Source: Nemertoderma westbladi
Taxonomy: Eukaryota; Xenacoelomorpha; Nemertodermatida; Nemertodermatidae
DNA length: 28,888 bases
Assembly (NCBI GenBank): GCA_032718475.1
Contig: JAUCBJ010004891.1
Coordinates: 1 to 28,888 of the forward strand
Direction of reading: 5' to 3'
How positions within the stretch are numbered: position 1 is the first letter of the stretch; every line of letters begins with the position of its first letter. The translations under genes and the position numbers were made by a program. Shown one piece after another: positions 10,044 to 20,136 of the stretch. The notes beneath the pieces are model-generated. The model was not told the DNA's origin. It did not search any database and worked only from the letters and a program-made list of their open reading frames with translations.

Positions 10044-10300
10044 AATGCTACTATATTCGCACGCGCCAGCCAGTTATCAACAAACAGAAACGTGATTGGC
10101 GCAAGTTTGTTGTGCTGCTTCCCAGTGGTTAGTTAGTATGTATCAGCCCCATCACACTTTGCCTGTTATTCTCCTTTGGGAACTTCACTCTACTGTCGTC
10201 CTGCTACCTTGAGCATCCTGAGAAAGCCCGCTGTATTGAGGCGAAACCTACCGATCAGCTGTCTGCAGTCAGCTGATCACTGATTACATGCATGTCTGGG
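10044..10300 (+). mobile_element. 3' non-coding tail of the Penelope-like element, with possible hammerhead-like core
   Basis: This follows the coding remnant and precedes AT-rich intron; the exact 3' end is not visible. At 10218-10247 the series CTGAGAA..GCCC..GGCGAAAC resembles a degenerate hammerhead core (consensus CTGANGA...GAAA), a motif known from Penelope-like elements; one core base is off or missing. Just after it is a perfect hairpin: GATCAGCTG (10253-10261), an 8-base loop, and CAGCTGATC (10270-10278). Confidence 0.45.
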
Positions 10301-10743
10301 TCTCGCAGTCGATTTTTCTTTACTTGTTGTACATACCGGTACCTGCCGGTACGGTTTTTTACTATTAGTAGCTTGACGTGAAATATAAATAAAATATAAT
10401 TAGCAACTTTTCAAGCTTTCCTTACTACTGTTTATAATTAATTATAACACATTAGAACAATAATTTAACCCATTTTTATCATAACAATCTAACTTTCTGC
10501 GATTGCTAAAAAATTTAAGTTTCAATAATATTCAGCGCAAATTATTGTGTTGGCTTATCTTCTGGATCGCTATACAGTAGTTGGCTAGACACACTGTGAG
10601 TGGTGATTCAGTATTTGGGGTCGAGGAAAGGGAATAACAACTCGTTAAAACGGGTAAATCTGAAGTATGATTATAGTCAATTAATCTAATTAAATAAATA
10701 CAAAGAATAACATTAATTTATTGTACAGGTATCACATATTTAA
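10301..10743. other. Intron stretch between the Penelope remnant and MKKS
   Basis: AT-rich sequence with GGTACC-type words around 10335-10355. The only functional signal seen is the MKKS poly(A) signal at its right end. Confidence 0.5.
10717..10722 (-). terminator. Poly(A) signal AATAAA for the MKKS-like gene
   Basis: TTTATT on the + strand reads AATAAA on the minus strand, about 22 bases past the MKKS stop codon. Position and strand fit the gene's cleavage and polyadenylation signal. Confidence 0.65.
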
Positions 10744-12465
10744 TCAAGTAAAATTACATTTAATAACATTGCCGATTGATAATACAGCACAAGCCGTTTC
10801 AACAGCGATATTTAAACTAGATTGACGAATAACAGCTAAATCGCTAATTAATGATTCCTCGTCTTTGCTCTCGGTAATTAATTGAGTTTTAGAACTTTCA
10901 ATGTCGCAGTTACTCATAGACAGCTGTGCGAGACCGTGGGGCGTTAAGTATTCCAGTTGACGCAACTGGCCGCTGGTTCTACTCGTATCTACGCGACCAC
11001 AGACGCAACATTCTGATTGGTCGGACGCCCAGCAGTGATGGGCGTTGGTGTCGGTGTATAGTCGGTCGTCAGATGTGGCCGTGTGTAACGCGAAGAGCGT
11101 AGCGAGCAACGAGTTAACGAAAGCCGAGACCCCCGATGCGGTGTGACCTCGGGAGCAACCGGGATGATTGATTGCGGCCCGGTAAGAGGAGACCACACGG
11201 TGTATGAGCACGGTCTCGTAGCAACCAGCACCGGGGACGACCTCAGGGTTAACCAATAGAACCTTTAATGTCTCTACAACGGAATCGATCATTCGTTTAG
11301 TTTCGTCTACAACTGGTTCGCACCAACCCGCTAGACACAAAGTGGCCACGTTGCATTCCTGTTTTATATGCAGGAAAGACTTAGACTTCATCTCTGTCGT
11401 ACTAACTTCCGTTATTCGTCCGACATTCCGCGATTGGATTGAACCTAACGGGTTAGATAGAGCGACGCAACCTAACGCTTTACGCAGCTGGTTAGTCTGT
11501 ATTCGACCTAAACGTTCGAAAGCTAAAACTTTTCTAGAATTCATGGAATGTTGTAAATCGGGACTGATTACTTTCTGGCAAAACACAATGTCGATGTTAC
11601 ATCGAGTTATCGATTGTAACAGTAGGTTGTAAAGATGTTGTAGTTGATTCTCCAGAGTGGTGGATCCTTGTTGGGTGACGTTCGCGTTATCAGTGAAACC
11701 ATCTAGGATAGTCTCGTTTAACATACAGTCGTAAACGATACAGGTAATGGGATGTTTGTTGGTAATCAACTCGTCTATGAGTTTATCCTTGTTTCCCAAT
11801 GGGATGGGTATTAGTAACCCGGGGAGTACCGCGGATGTGTGGATGTCCGAGGAGTCTGTGGTCAGTATGTTTACCGAGAGTTGGTTGACGGATAGTTGAT
11901 TCGAGTCGGAAGGTATTGATAATATAAAACCCTGGAGTATCAAAGTAGATAGGAAATTGTTGTCGTTTTTGTTTAAACTAGGTATCGGTTTGGTGTTTAT
12001 TAGGTTTCTTATGAATTGTATAAGTTGAGAGGTTGATGAAATGTTTATCTTATTTTCTCGAGTTGTTGTTTTATCAGCCGTATTAATAATTTCTGAGCAT
12101 CTCTCGTAAATATTTTTTATCAACATTGGGTTGATTTCGGTTTTTAGGGCTCTTCTAATTAATTGGCAGGTAAAGTGAAGGAATAAATTGCGTCCATCGT
12201 CCCATAGGAATTCATTTAATGTGGATTTAATTATGTTACTGACTGGACTCTTTAGTTCTATGTAAGGGACTAATGTGGGTAGGAATGATGAGGCTATGAT
12301 GTCGTCTTGTACACCGATTAGTTTCGCGTTACTACGGGGGCCGTATGTTGACTTACACAGACGTATAATCCTATCTAGGTCGTCTATGATATATTTATTA
12401 GTATCCCAGGAGTGGCGGGTAACTTGTACCTGGTTGGGGCCCTGGAGAGTGAATTGTTCGGCCAT
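10744..12465 (-). CDS. MKKS: MKKS/BBS6-like chaperonin-family protein (573 aa, single exon)
   Basis: This is a group II chaperonin-like protein. MKKS works with BBS10, BBS12 and the CCT complex in assembling the BBSome, so the expected role is at the basal body and cilium. Visible blocks: YGPRSNAKLIG (about 41-51), equatorial; WDDGRN (88-93), where true CCT subunits have the GDGTT ATPase motif, so ATP hydrolysis is probably lost as in other MKKS proteins; VLPGLLIPIP (213-222), apical; IDIVFCQKVISPDL (291-304); FERLGR (316-321); VNPEVVPGAGCYET (405-418); and NIAVETACAVLSIGNVI at the C terminus. The length is close to human MKKS (570 aa). A small in-frame duplication, NQLSVNQLSVN, lies at 189-199. 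The gene is intact and intronless here although vertebrate MKKS is interrupted. It lies antisense inside an UNC13 intron, 131 bp downstream of the SNAPIN-like gene on the same strand. BBS10, BBS12 or a CCT subunit are the alternatives; the blocks favour MKKS. Confidence 0.88.
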   Translation of the reverse strand: MAEQFTLQGPNQVQVTRHSWDTNKYIIDDLDRIIRLCKSTYGPRSNAKLIGVQDDIIASSFLPTLVPYIELKSPVSNIIKSTLNEFLWDDGRNLFLHFTCQLIRRALKTEINPMLIKNIYERCSEIINTADKTTTRENKINISSTSQLIQFIRNLINTKPIPSLNKNDNNFLSTLILQGFILSIPSDSNQLSVNQLSVNILTTDSSDIHTSAVLPGLLIPIPLGNKDKLIDELITNKHPITCIVYDCMLNETILDGFTDNANVTQQGSTTLENQLQHLYNLLLQSITRCNIDIVFCQKVISPDLQHSMNSRKVLAFERLGRIQTNQLRKALGCVALSNPLGSIQSRNVGRITEVSTTEMKSKSFLHIKQECNVATLCLAGWCEPVVDETKRMIDSVVETLKVLLVNPEVVPGAGCYETVLIHRVVSSYRAAINHPGCSRGHTASGVSAFVNSLLATLFALHTATSDDRLYTDTNAHHCWASDQSECCVCGRVDTSRTSGQLRQLEYLTPHGLAQLSMSNCDIESSKTQLITESKDEESLISDLAVIRQSSLNIAVETACAVLSIGNVIKCNFT

Positions 12466-12596
12466 TTGTAGATGGAGATCTTAGTTTCAGTACAAAAGGG
12501 TCTAAATCTAAACCAAATTATGATAGTTTATGATGATCGCCTAATTTTTATATCAGTTATAAATTAGGCCTAATCGAAACGTCTCCAATTAATTAA
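12466..12596 (-). other. Short SNAPIN-MKKS intercistronic region with a hairpin
   Basis: 131 bp separate the SNAPIN-like stop from the MKKS ATG. No AATAAA or ATTAAA is present on the minus strand. The region holds an inverted repeat CCTAATTT / AAATTAGG (12540-12547 and 12561-12568) and the palindrome ATTAGGCCTAAT (12563-12574). Upstream of the MKKS ATG the minus strand reads CCCTTTTGTACTGAAACTAAG, shown here split as CCCTTTTGTAC and TGAAACTAAG; it has a possible but poor acceptor AG. The arrangement could be two closely packed genes or one dicistronic transcript. Confidence 0.5.
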
Positions 12597-12986
12597 TTAA
12601 TTAATAAGACCCGCAGCTGCTGTTTGTTGCTCGAGTTTTTTACTCAAGGTTTTTCGTCTCTCGGTTTCGCGGACAACATTAGCGTGGAGTTTATTCAGTC
12701 TGTCCTGAGCGTTCTGAAGTATACTGTTAGCGAGGAGAACTTTCCTCCTGCAGTTCCCCAACCGTTTTATGTATGGTTCGAGGTCTATGGGGGCGGATTT
12801 CGCGAGTTTAACCTCCCGGAGCTGTCGATCGACTTCCTCGAGTCGATGCAGCAGTTGAGATTGACTGTCGCGCGCGAGTTTAACTCGTCCGTCTATCGCC
12901 TCTACCGACGGGCCGAGCAGTTGTAGTAGTCCTTGTCGGAATGTGTCAGACACTTCGGGCGAGAGGTCGTCTCCGGTGTCAGTCAT
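12597..12986 (-). CDS. SNAPIN: SNAPIN-like (BLOC-1/BORC subunit), 129 aa, single exon
   Basis: This is a small coiled-coil protein related to SNAPIN, a SNAP-25-binding subunit of the BLOC-1 and BORC complexes acting in lysosome-related organelle biogenesis, lysosome positioning and vesicle exocytosis. Human SNAPIN is 136 aa. The diagnostic block is IDLEPYIKRLGNCRRKVLL (67-85) followed by ANSILQNAQDRLNKL (86-100) and VVRETERRK (104-112). Most of the protein is predicted helical with heptad-like Leu spacing (GLLQLLGPSVEAID; LLHRLEEVDRQL). The start is the first Met of the frame and gives an acidic N terminus, MTDTGDDLSPE. It lies head-to-tail with the MKKS-like gene. Being intronless is unlike the multi-exon vertebrate gene. 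Another BLOC-1 subunit is possible, but the LEPY...ILQNAQ block favours SNAPIN. Confidence 0.85.
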   Translation of the reverse strand: MTDTGDDLSPEVSDTFRQGLLQLLGPSVEAIDGRVKLARDSQSQLLHRLEEVDRQLREVKLAKSAPIDLEPYIKRLGNCRRKVLLANSILQNAQDRLNKLHANVVRETERRKTLSKKLEQQTAAAGLIN

Positions 12987-14702
12987 AGCGCATACCGGTC
13001 TGCCAGTAGTCCGAGTCAGGTGGTCTGTTGACGATGTAATTGCTGAATTTATCCTCTATTATAATAATGTAATGTAGATATTCTCATATTTATTTATTAG
13101 TGCATCTGCCTATCATCTAGTGGATTATAACCGAACCGCAAACGCTTAAAATTAAAGTAAAGTTTTTTGTCATTAATAGTACCGTACCGGTACAGTTGTC
13201 TTAGTACCTAACCTACTGTAGTAGGCCTAACTCAGTAACTTCGAAATTATTGGCCTAATCCAGTAGTCTAAGTCTGTAAATAAGCTAAGCAGCTCACAGT
13301 AATAAATTTAGTTGAATTTTTGAGCCCGAATTGCCGTGGAGCGTGGAACGGAACAGTGGAAGGCTATACCAGTATACACTATAATATAATATAGACCTAC
13401 TCCTACTACTGTAATATCTATCCATTCAGATTGGACGCGAGCGAAGTTTGCTGCGTACCGTAACCGACACATTACTGCTTAACTACCGGTACCTTACCTG
13501 TACTGCTGTACTTAGGCAGCTAGGCCTACCCTACCTACTGACCTACTCCAAGGATTTTTCGCGCAACACCTTATTCACAGTTTCAGCTATAACACCAATA
13601 ACACCATACTGCCATAATTACAGTATTCAGGTATTAGCAAGTAGGCAGTGTAGTATCCCTTACACCTTACTGCCTTACCGTACGCCTGTATTCTGAATTC
13701 TGTGGTGCTGTAGTATATTACCTACCGGTACGATTAGACATCTGTAATTTATTATTAATTTATTTCGGGTGCAATGCCGCAATATACACATAAGTGACCA
13801 AAACTTGCCAAAAGGTGAGTCTATGGTGTAGTGTGATTAGATTTCTACTAAATTAAATTTTATGAAATAAAATGTTACATGTAGAGATTTTCATAAGGAA
13901 TCTTGGAAATTTGCTTACCCCTACTTTAATTGTAGATATTAAATTTTACTTGAAACTATAAAAAAACACCTTAAAACATGATTTTTTCATAAAATAAGGA
14001 GCTCTAGTTTCTATCAGGTGTCAATAAAATTAACATGTTATATACCAAATGAAAGCTCGAAAATTTATCTTTAAATTTAATGAAACATCATAATCTGTAG
14101 ACGTATAGATAACACACACACAGAGATCCTGGAACACTTTATTTTCTACTACACCCCTAAAATATCCAAAATGAAAAATATTATCAAAGAGAGGCAATTT
14201 ATTTATAAATTTATTTATTTAGTTTGGGTAACAATTAATTTATTTATTGCACTAATTAATATCAACCCATATTAAAACTATAGCACAAGAATATTAAAAA
14301 TAGTAAAATAGTGTAATTAAGTTGCCGTTTTTTAAAATAATAAAATTTGAGTTTCTTTATTAAAAAAGAATATCATATAGTATGTAGAGTATCATATAAG
14401 CCAATTGGGGTTTCAAAAATAATAATGTTTATCTATGTAGGTTAACAAAGCACTTTGGACCATTTGAAATATTCTGGATAAAATATATGTCGCATGATGC
14501 ACGTGATGAATATCAATATAATGTATGTATATGAGATGAATAGCAATCCTCTCAATTGTTTTTTTTATTGAATCTGTAATTACTCATCAGTAATACACAA
14601 AACAATTATCCAAATTCATCGAAATATTGTGAAGATTATTATGTGGATTTGAAGGGTTTCGGATCGATTCAGAAAACCATAAACTGTCCCCTCCTGTAAC
14701 CA
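12987..14702. other. Upstream region of the SNAPIN-like gene and AT-rich intron (no gene seen)
   Basis: The promoter of the SNAPIN-like gene (minus strand) should lie at the left end, but no clear TATA or initiator could be fixed. From 13180 to 13740 the sequence is rich in GGTACC and AGGCCT words. From about 13750 to 14700 it is AT-rich with no credible coding frame. An open + frame at 13448-13696 is low complexity and matches nothing I know. Confidence 0.5.
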
Positions 14703-17680
14703 AAGTTTAAGTTTAAGTTTAAGTTTATCTCTTTTATTCATTAAAACTCATAGTTATGATAAATAACACATGAGGCAGTCTACATTAAGAGTAGACTGAT
14801 AATCAAAATGAATAAGCGTCGTAGGGCCAAGGTGTTGCTTCGCAGCACCTGTACGTACAGTATGTAAGCTACTATAAAGTAATATACTTAAATTCAAGCT
14901 AACCAATTATAGCACAAACAAATTATAATAACTGAATAAAACATATGTAAATTTATATTTATATTAGCATCTATCCGTTAGGTTACCTCTTCCCTTGCAT
15001 ATTTAGTTTGGTATATTTTCCATAATTTCGCCTTGAATATTAATAATGAAGCAGCACCCGATACATTTAACGGTAGCTTATTCCATAATTTTATGAGAGA
15101 TACTATGAGGCTGTCATGGCCGTGTTTGTTTTTCGTTTTAGGTATGACTATATTGTTAGTGCGTTGGTTAATTTTCTGATTTTTATTTGAATGAAAGGGT
15201 AAGTTTAAATTTTGGTAGGGCTTAGATATGTTATGTATGTATTTGTAAAAATAAATTAAAGCGAAATATTCTCGTTGGGCAGATAATAATGGGACCTTAG
15301 CTTTTTGTCGAAGTTCTGTACCTGTCGTGTCCCTTATTTTTTTTTCCAAATATTAAGCGAAGTGCATAATTTTGTACCTTTTCAAATTTATACAGTATGT
15401 CTTTGTAACCATGTTTTCCATGCAATGATACCAGTAATTGACTACAGTAGTTATGATATGGTAATGTTAGAGCTTTGTATATATTTAATTTGGTTCTATT
15501 AGTTAATTGCCCCTTAATACTGCGTAAACTAGAAATGCTCAAGGTCATCTTTTGTATTATATTATCTATATAATTCTTCCATTGTAATTTGTTATCTATT
15601 TCTACTCCTAAGTACTTTACTGATTTTGATTGGTTTATCGGTATTGCAGTTCCAACATTTAGTTCTATTTGTTCAGGTGTGTTTCGTTCTTTAGGGGATA
15701 AAAGTAAGAATTCCGTTTTTGATGGATTGAGTTTAAGGTGGTGAAGTCTGAATGTATCATTTAGTTTTATAACTTCCTGTTCCAATTTTTGTGATGCTTT
15801 TTTTGGATTTTTGTCTGTTGTAAATATAACTGTATCGTCCGCATATTGTATCAAATCTGTGGTGCTGCTTATTTTTTTTGGAATGTCGTTTGTATAGAGA
15901 GTAAATAATAAAGGACCTAAAATTGTACCCTGTGGAACCCCTCTTAGTTCTGTTTTCCAGTTGGACTTTGTGTTTTGTAATTTTACCCTTTGTTGTCGTT
16001 GATTGAGATAGCTTCTGATTAATGATATTGCCGTTTTGTGGAATCCCATGTCGGTCAGTCTGTGTAATAATATTTCCCTGTTTATGGAATTGAAGGCCTT
16101 GCTGAGATCCAAGAATGCAACAGCTACAGTACGTATTCCCCCTTAATTATCTTTTCTCTCCAGTATTCAGTCAAGTAAGTTATGGCATCTACTGTAGAGT
16201 ACCCCTTCCGAAAGCCAAACTGTTTACAGTAAAGCATATTGTTGTGGTCTATGTACCTAACTATTTGATTAAATATTGCCCGTTCAAATACTTTAGTTAA
16301 GGGTGATGTCACAGCTACTGGTCTGTAGTTTTCAGGATCCGAACTGTCCCCTTTCTTAAAAACTGGTGTTATATCAACTAATTTAAGCTTATTTGGGAAT
16401 TCAGATCTGGTAAAACTTTGGTTAATAATATATGTTAGTGGTGCTAATATGTCTGCAGATATTTTCTTAATTATTCGAACCGGAATTCTAGAAGGCCCAC
16501 TAGACTTGTTTTCTTTTAACTTACTAAGTATTAATAATATTTCATTGTCATTTGTACATCTAAATGAAAATTGTGGTTTATTATTATTATTATTATTGCT
16601 ATTAGGTACATTTAACTGTGCTATTTGTTGCGATATCGATACCCCATCATAAAAATTCCCAATATTAATGTAAACATCATTAAATATGTCCGCCATTCTC
16701 TTGCTGTCAGTTATTACCTTTCCTAAGTGTTTTAAACTACAGATAACATTTAGTTTTCCCTTTTTATGTAATATTTGATTTATTAATTTCCATCTTTTCT
16801 TACTGTCCGTTGCTTCCTGAAATTTTTGCTTTATATACGAATTTTTTAATTTGCTACTTAGATTGTTGTATTTATTTCGTATGGCTTTATATATTTTATA
16901 ATCTGCGTCTAATTTCGTTTTTCTCCATTTTAAAAAATGTGAATACTTATCTGCATTTAGTTTCTCTAGTTCATCTGGGGACCAATCAGGTTTATTGTTA
17001 TTTGCTTCCCGTGGACGGCCAGTATCAAGCTTTCGTCTGTATGGTGCATATTTATCGAGTATTTTTTCTATGGTATTTTCAAGAATTTCATACTGTACAT
17101 TAATATTTGTTTCCCAGTATATTTTTTCCCATGTTATTCTATGAATCTCTGCTAAGAACTCACTTTCTCTAAAATTAGTAAAATCACGGTATTCTATCCA
17201 TTGCCTTTTGTGTTCTATCCTGTCTCTAACTACGTAGTTTAATTTTGTTAGTGTATAATCATGATCGGAAAACTCACACGGAAAAATGATAGTTTGTTGT
17301 ATAATTTTCTTATCAATATTTGTCATTACCAGGTCAATGAGCGTTGCGGTTGTTTTTGTAATACGAGTAGGTTTATTTTTGTTTGTAAAGTACATATTAT
17401 ACAATATTGCTAATTCTTCTAATAGCTGAGTACTCGGATTTGGATTTTTACATATTAAATTTATATTAAAGTCTCCTTGTATAAGTATTTTCATCTTTGG
17501 TTCTAGAGTTAATGCATGTTCGAGTTCTTCTGCTAATTGGCTAATAAATTTATTTGTCTTTGTCCTTGGCGGTTTATATAAAGTACATATTAATAGGTTA
17601 TCTAGTTCTATCCATATAGATTCAAGGCTATTGCATGATTTAATATCGTATCTTATTTTAAAATTAAAATTTTCCGGTAT
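14703..17680 (-). mobile_element. 5'-truncated non-LTR retrotransposon (LINE) with AAACTT-repeat tail
   Basis: The element reads on the minus strand from about 17680 to 14703. The 5' end breaks off inside the apurinic-type endonuclease, beside an AATTA-repeat tract at 17680-17703, as expected for a LINE truncated during target-primed insertion. The 3' end is four copies of a 6-bp tail (TTTAAG on the + strand at 14706-14732), a style common in CR1/Jockey/RTE-group elements. The single coding region is broken by two frameshifts. The clade is uncertain; Jockey/CR1 group is my best reading. Confidence 0.85.
14978..17680 (-). pseudogene. LINE endonuclease-reverse transcriptase ORF, truncated and frameshifted
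   Basis: In translation order: an endonuclease remnant, ESIWIELDNLLICTLYKPP and LIQGDFNINL (about 17640-17460); a linker; then the RT with KENKSSGPSRIPVRIIKK, PVFKKGDSSDPENYRPVAV and QFGFRKGYST. A frameshift and TAG at about 16122-16124 follow. The frame resumes with FLDLSKAF (motif A), GVPQGTILGPLLF (motif B) and the catalytic YADD (motif C), then LGVEIDNKLQW. A second frameshift in a T-run near 15340 leads into the C-terminal segment ending KYAREEVT at 14978. It lacks the N-terminal half of the endonuclease. The two frameshifts argue for a dead copy, though the T-run one could be a sequencing error. Confidence 0.9.
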
Positions 17681-18093
17681 GTAAATTAAATTAAATTAAA
17701 TTAAACAGAGTAACCAGAGTTATAATAGCCAAGAGTGAAACATGTTCGTGGGGCCATCGCGCAGCCCGAGGCTCAGTTATGGGATACAAATTAAAATGGA
17801 GCGATTCTATCACAAAATCGGCGTTTAAGAAATTTAACCGAACCGCCAATAGACCGCCGTCAACCCCTTCAACCTCACTCTTAATCTGCACCACCCCAAT
17901 CCAATTGAGGATTGATGACAGGCAAGTATTGGCAGAGAATTGGTGTTTTAAACGTAGGACATTTTAGGCGGGGGGGGGGGGGGGGGGGGACCCAAATTCG
18001 GGGGAATGGAAATAGCGTGGAGAGAAGGATTTTAATAAATAAGTTAATTTAATATTTAGATAAATTATTATTAATAGCACATTTTTTTCACAG
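17681..18093. other. UNC13 intron end, with G-run (no gene)
   Basis: Begins with an AATTA-repeat tract (17680-17703) next to the LINE 5' break. It includes a run of about 21 G residues at roughly 17969-17989, about 105 bp before the exon. It ends in TTTTTTTCACAG, the acceptor of the next UNC13 exon. An open + frame at 17779-17967 has no recognisable features. Confidence 0.55.
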
Positions 18094-18282
18094 AATTGCG
18101 AAAAAACCGTATTAAAGCGGCTTCTGAAGGAGTTATGGAAGATAGTGATATCGAATCTCGAGAAATGCGTCGTTCTTCCCCCGCTGAACAACCCAAGGGA
18201 AATCGGGTTACATGACAACGAGAAGAATTTAACTCCTAAGCAATGCGCTGTGCTAGATGTGGCCTTGGATGACACAATAAGA
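18094..18282 (+). CDS. UNC13: UNC13 (Munc13) exon, MHD2 region
   Basis: This 63-codon, phase 0-0 exon lies between TTTTTTTCACAG and AGA|GTGAGT. The peptide starts [19 protein letters not shown], then [18 protein letters not shown], and ends [19 protein letters not shown]. It matches the family words [19 protein letters not shown] and LTPxQCA. It joins FAE from the exon at 7925 directly. As I recall the family, the segment between VLPPL and LTPKQC is about 20 residues longer in vertebrate UNC13A/B; here it is only about 14 residues. The downstream exons (the rest of MHD2 and the C2C domain) were not found up to the window end, so the following intron exceeds 10.6 kb. Confidence 0.92.
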
Positions 18283-18288
18283 GTGAGT

Positions 18289-20133
18289 AATGTTAAACTT
18301 ACTACTATTATTTTTTCTATTTTTTATAAATTTTTTTTTATTTTTATAATATCATATTAACTTTGATTTTACATATTTACAATAAACATTATTATTTTAC
18401 TCTAATTTAATATTTAATCTACAGGTACATAGATAATGTACAGTAGAGTTTCTGTTATGATTAAAAGTAGTGTTTTTTTTTTATTACATTGATAGTATTG
18501 GCAATGCGCTAGATACGTAGTGGAGTTGCCAAGAAAAGTTGTACTGTAGTTTATCTTGTGATTTTATTCTTATAAAATGCCGTACGGGGTAATGATGGCG
18601 GCTGGCGGCGTGAACAATTCATTAGAACTATCACACAAAAAATGTTGACATTTACTCTACATTATACGCCCAGTATCATACAGTAAGTTGGTAAAATAAA
18701 AAATATTTATTTATCTGACGAATGACATGCATTTGTAGCAGCAATGAAACCTTAGTCTGATTAGTGATTATCGCCATAAACCAACAGCATTTATGCTTAA
18801 ATCGTTTAATAACCAGACTGGTATTAGGAATAAAGATGACCTTTTATTAATCGTTTTGATTTTTTAACAATTACATTTTCATATGTTAGTTTATACTGTA
18901 TATCGGCCCTTACATGCCAAAACCGTCAAACTCAATCTTTTTGAAAAATGACATATGCATATATTTGGAATCAGAAAAACGAGGCGCATCTTTCTAGCCA
19001 AGTCTTAAGACGTAATTATGAACTCCTAAGGAGTTATATTTTTGCCAAAACCGTCTATCTCAACATCTGTCAATAATACAGTAGTAAATCCCAAAACCAT
19101 CTATCTATCTTTACTTGGAATTAAACATTAAGTTTGGTTTTATTGTTTCCTTTATGTGCCGAAACCGTCTATCTGTGTATTCTATTCTATCTGTGTATTC
19201 TATTCTATCTGTGTATTCTGTCTACTTGTATTCCTTTGGATTCAATATCTAATAATTATTCATTTGTATTTGCCAAAACAGTCTATCTCTATGATCTACA
19301 ATACAATAATGACTCTAAACTTGCCTTATAGCCTACAATTAATCTTTTACTATACCAAGTTTTACTAGTTTCCAAAAATTTAATGGGCTATCCAACATCG
19401 CAAATGCCATTTATATACTGTAGCTACAGTATGTTAGTTTTCGTGCCACGGTAACTTTCTGATACCCATCTCCAGTATTTTTCGTGCTAAAATTTTCAAA
19501 CGTTTTTATGACTAACTAAAATAAATTTATTTGCGGTATATCTCGTTTTTTGGATGTTGATGACGATTGTAGAACTCAAATATAACATTCGAGATTGTTT
19601 TTTGTAATTTTGAATGTGCACCCTGGGGCACGAAAAAACAAGCAATCAAGCCAATTTTATGACCTTTATTGAAATTTTTGATTTTTTTGGAGTGCTGATC
19701 ACGAATATGACACTTAAATATATCGTATCTTGTTGATTATGGCATTTTTAGAAATGTGTCAATGTGCGGCACGAATTGCAATCATTCTTCTTCTAAACCA
19801 AGTAGTAACTGTTTGATGATTATATCTCATCTCGTCTGAATTTGTCTAAGGAAGCATGTAGAACAAGTCCACCTGTGGTGGTAACTAATATCATAGGGAA
19901 ATCATTAAATTCAAAATTCATGAGCAAAACAGAATCAAGAAAACAGTGCTTTTAGGGTTAACATTACTTGATATGATGATCTGAAATGGTGGAAATCAAG
20001 TATTCCAATTTTGGAATAAAAACATAATTAGTATATTTTAGGATGTTACTACTACTATTCTATATTATATATCACCAAAATTAGTTACATGTTGACACAT
20101 ACATCGAATTAAACAATAGTATGAATAAATGTC
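18289..20133. other. UNC13 intron, no gene; degenerate repeats
   Basis: AT-rich. A word GCCAAAACCGTCTATCT recurs in diverged form at about 18916, 19044, 19090, 19158 and 19272. A short 18-bp tandem (TATCTGTGTATTCTATTC, about 3 copies) lies at about 19168-19222. No coding sequence or RNA gene was recognised. Confidence 0.55.
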
Positions 20134-20136
20134 TAA

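Noticed and set aside
10989-11632. Open frames at 10989-11231 (-) and 11342-11632 (+) over MKKS
   Set aside because: They lie in other frames of the intact MKKS-like coding sequence and match nothing.
12624-12926. 100-codon + strand frame opposite the SNAPIN-like gene
   Set aside because: Antisense shadow of a recognised conserved gene, with no known features of its own.
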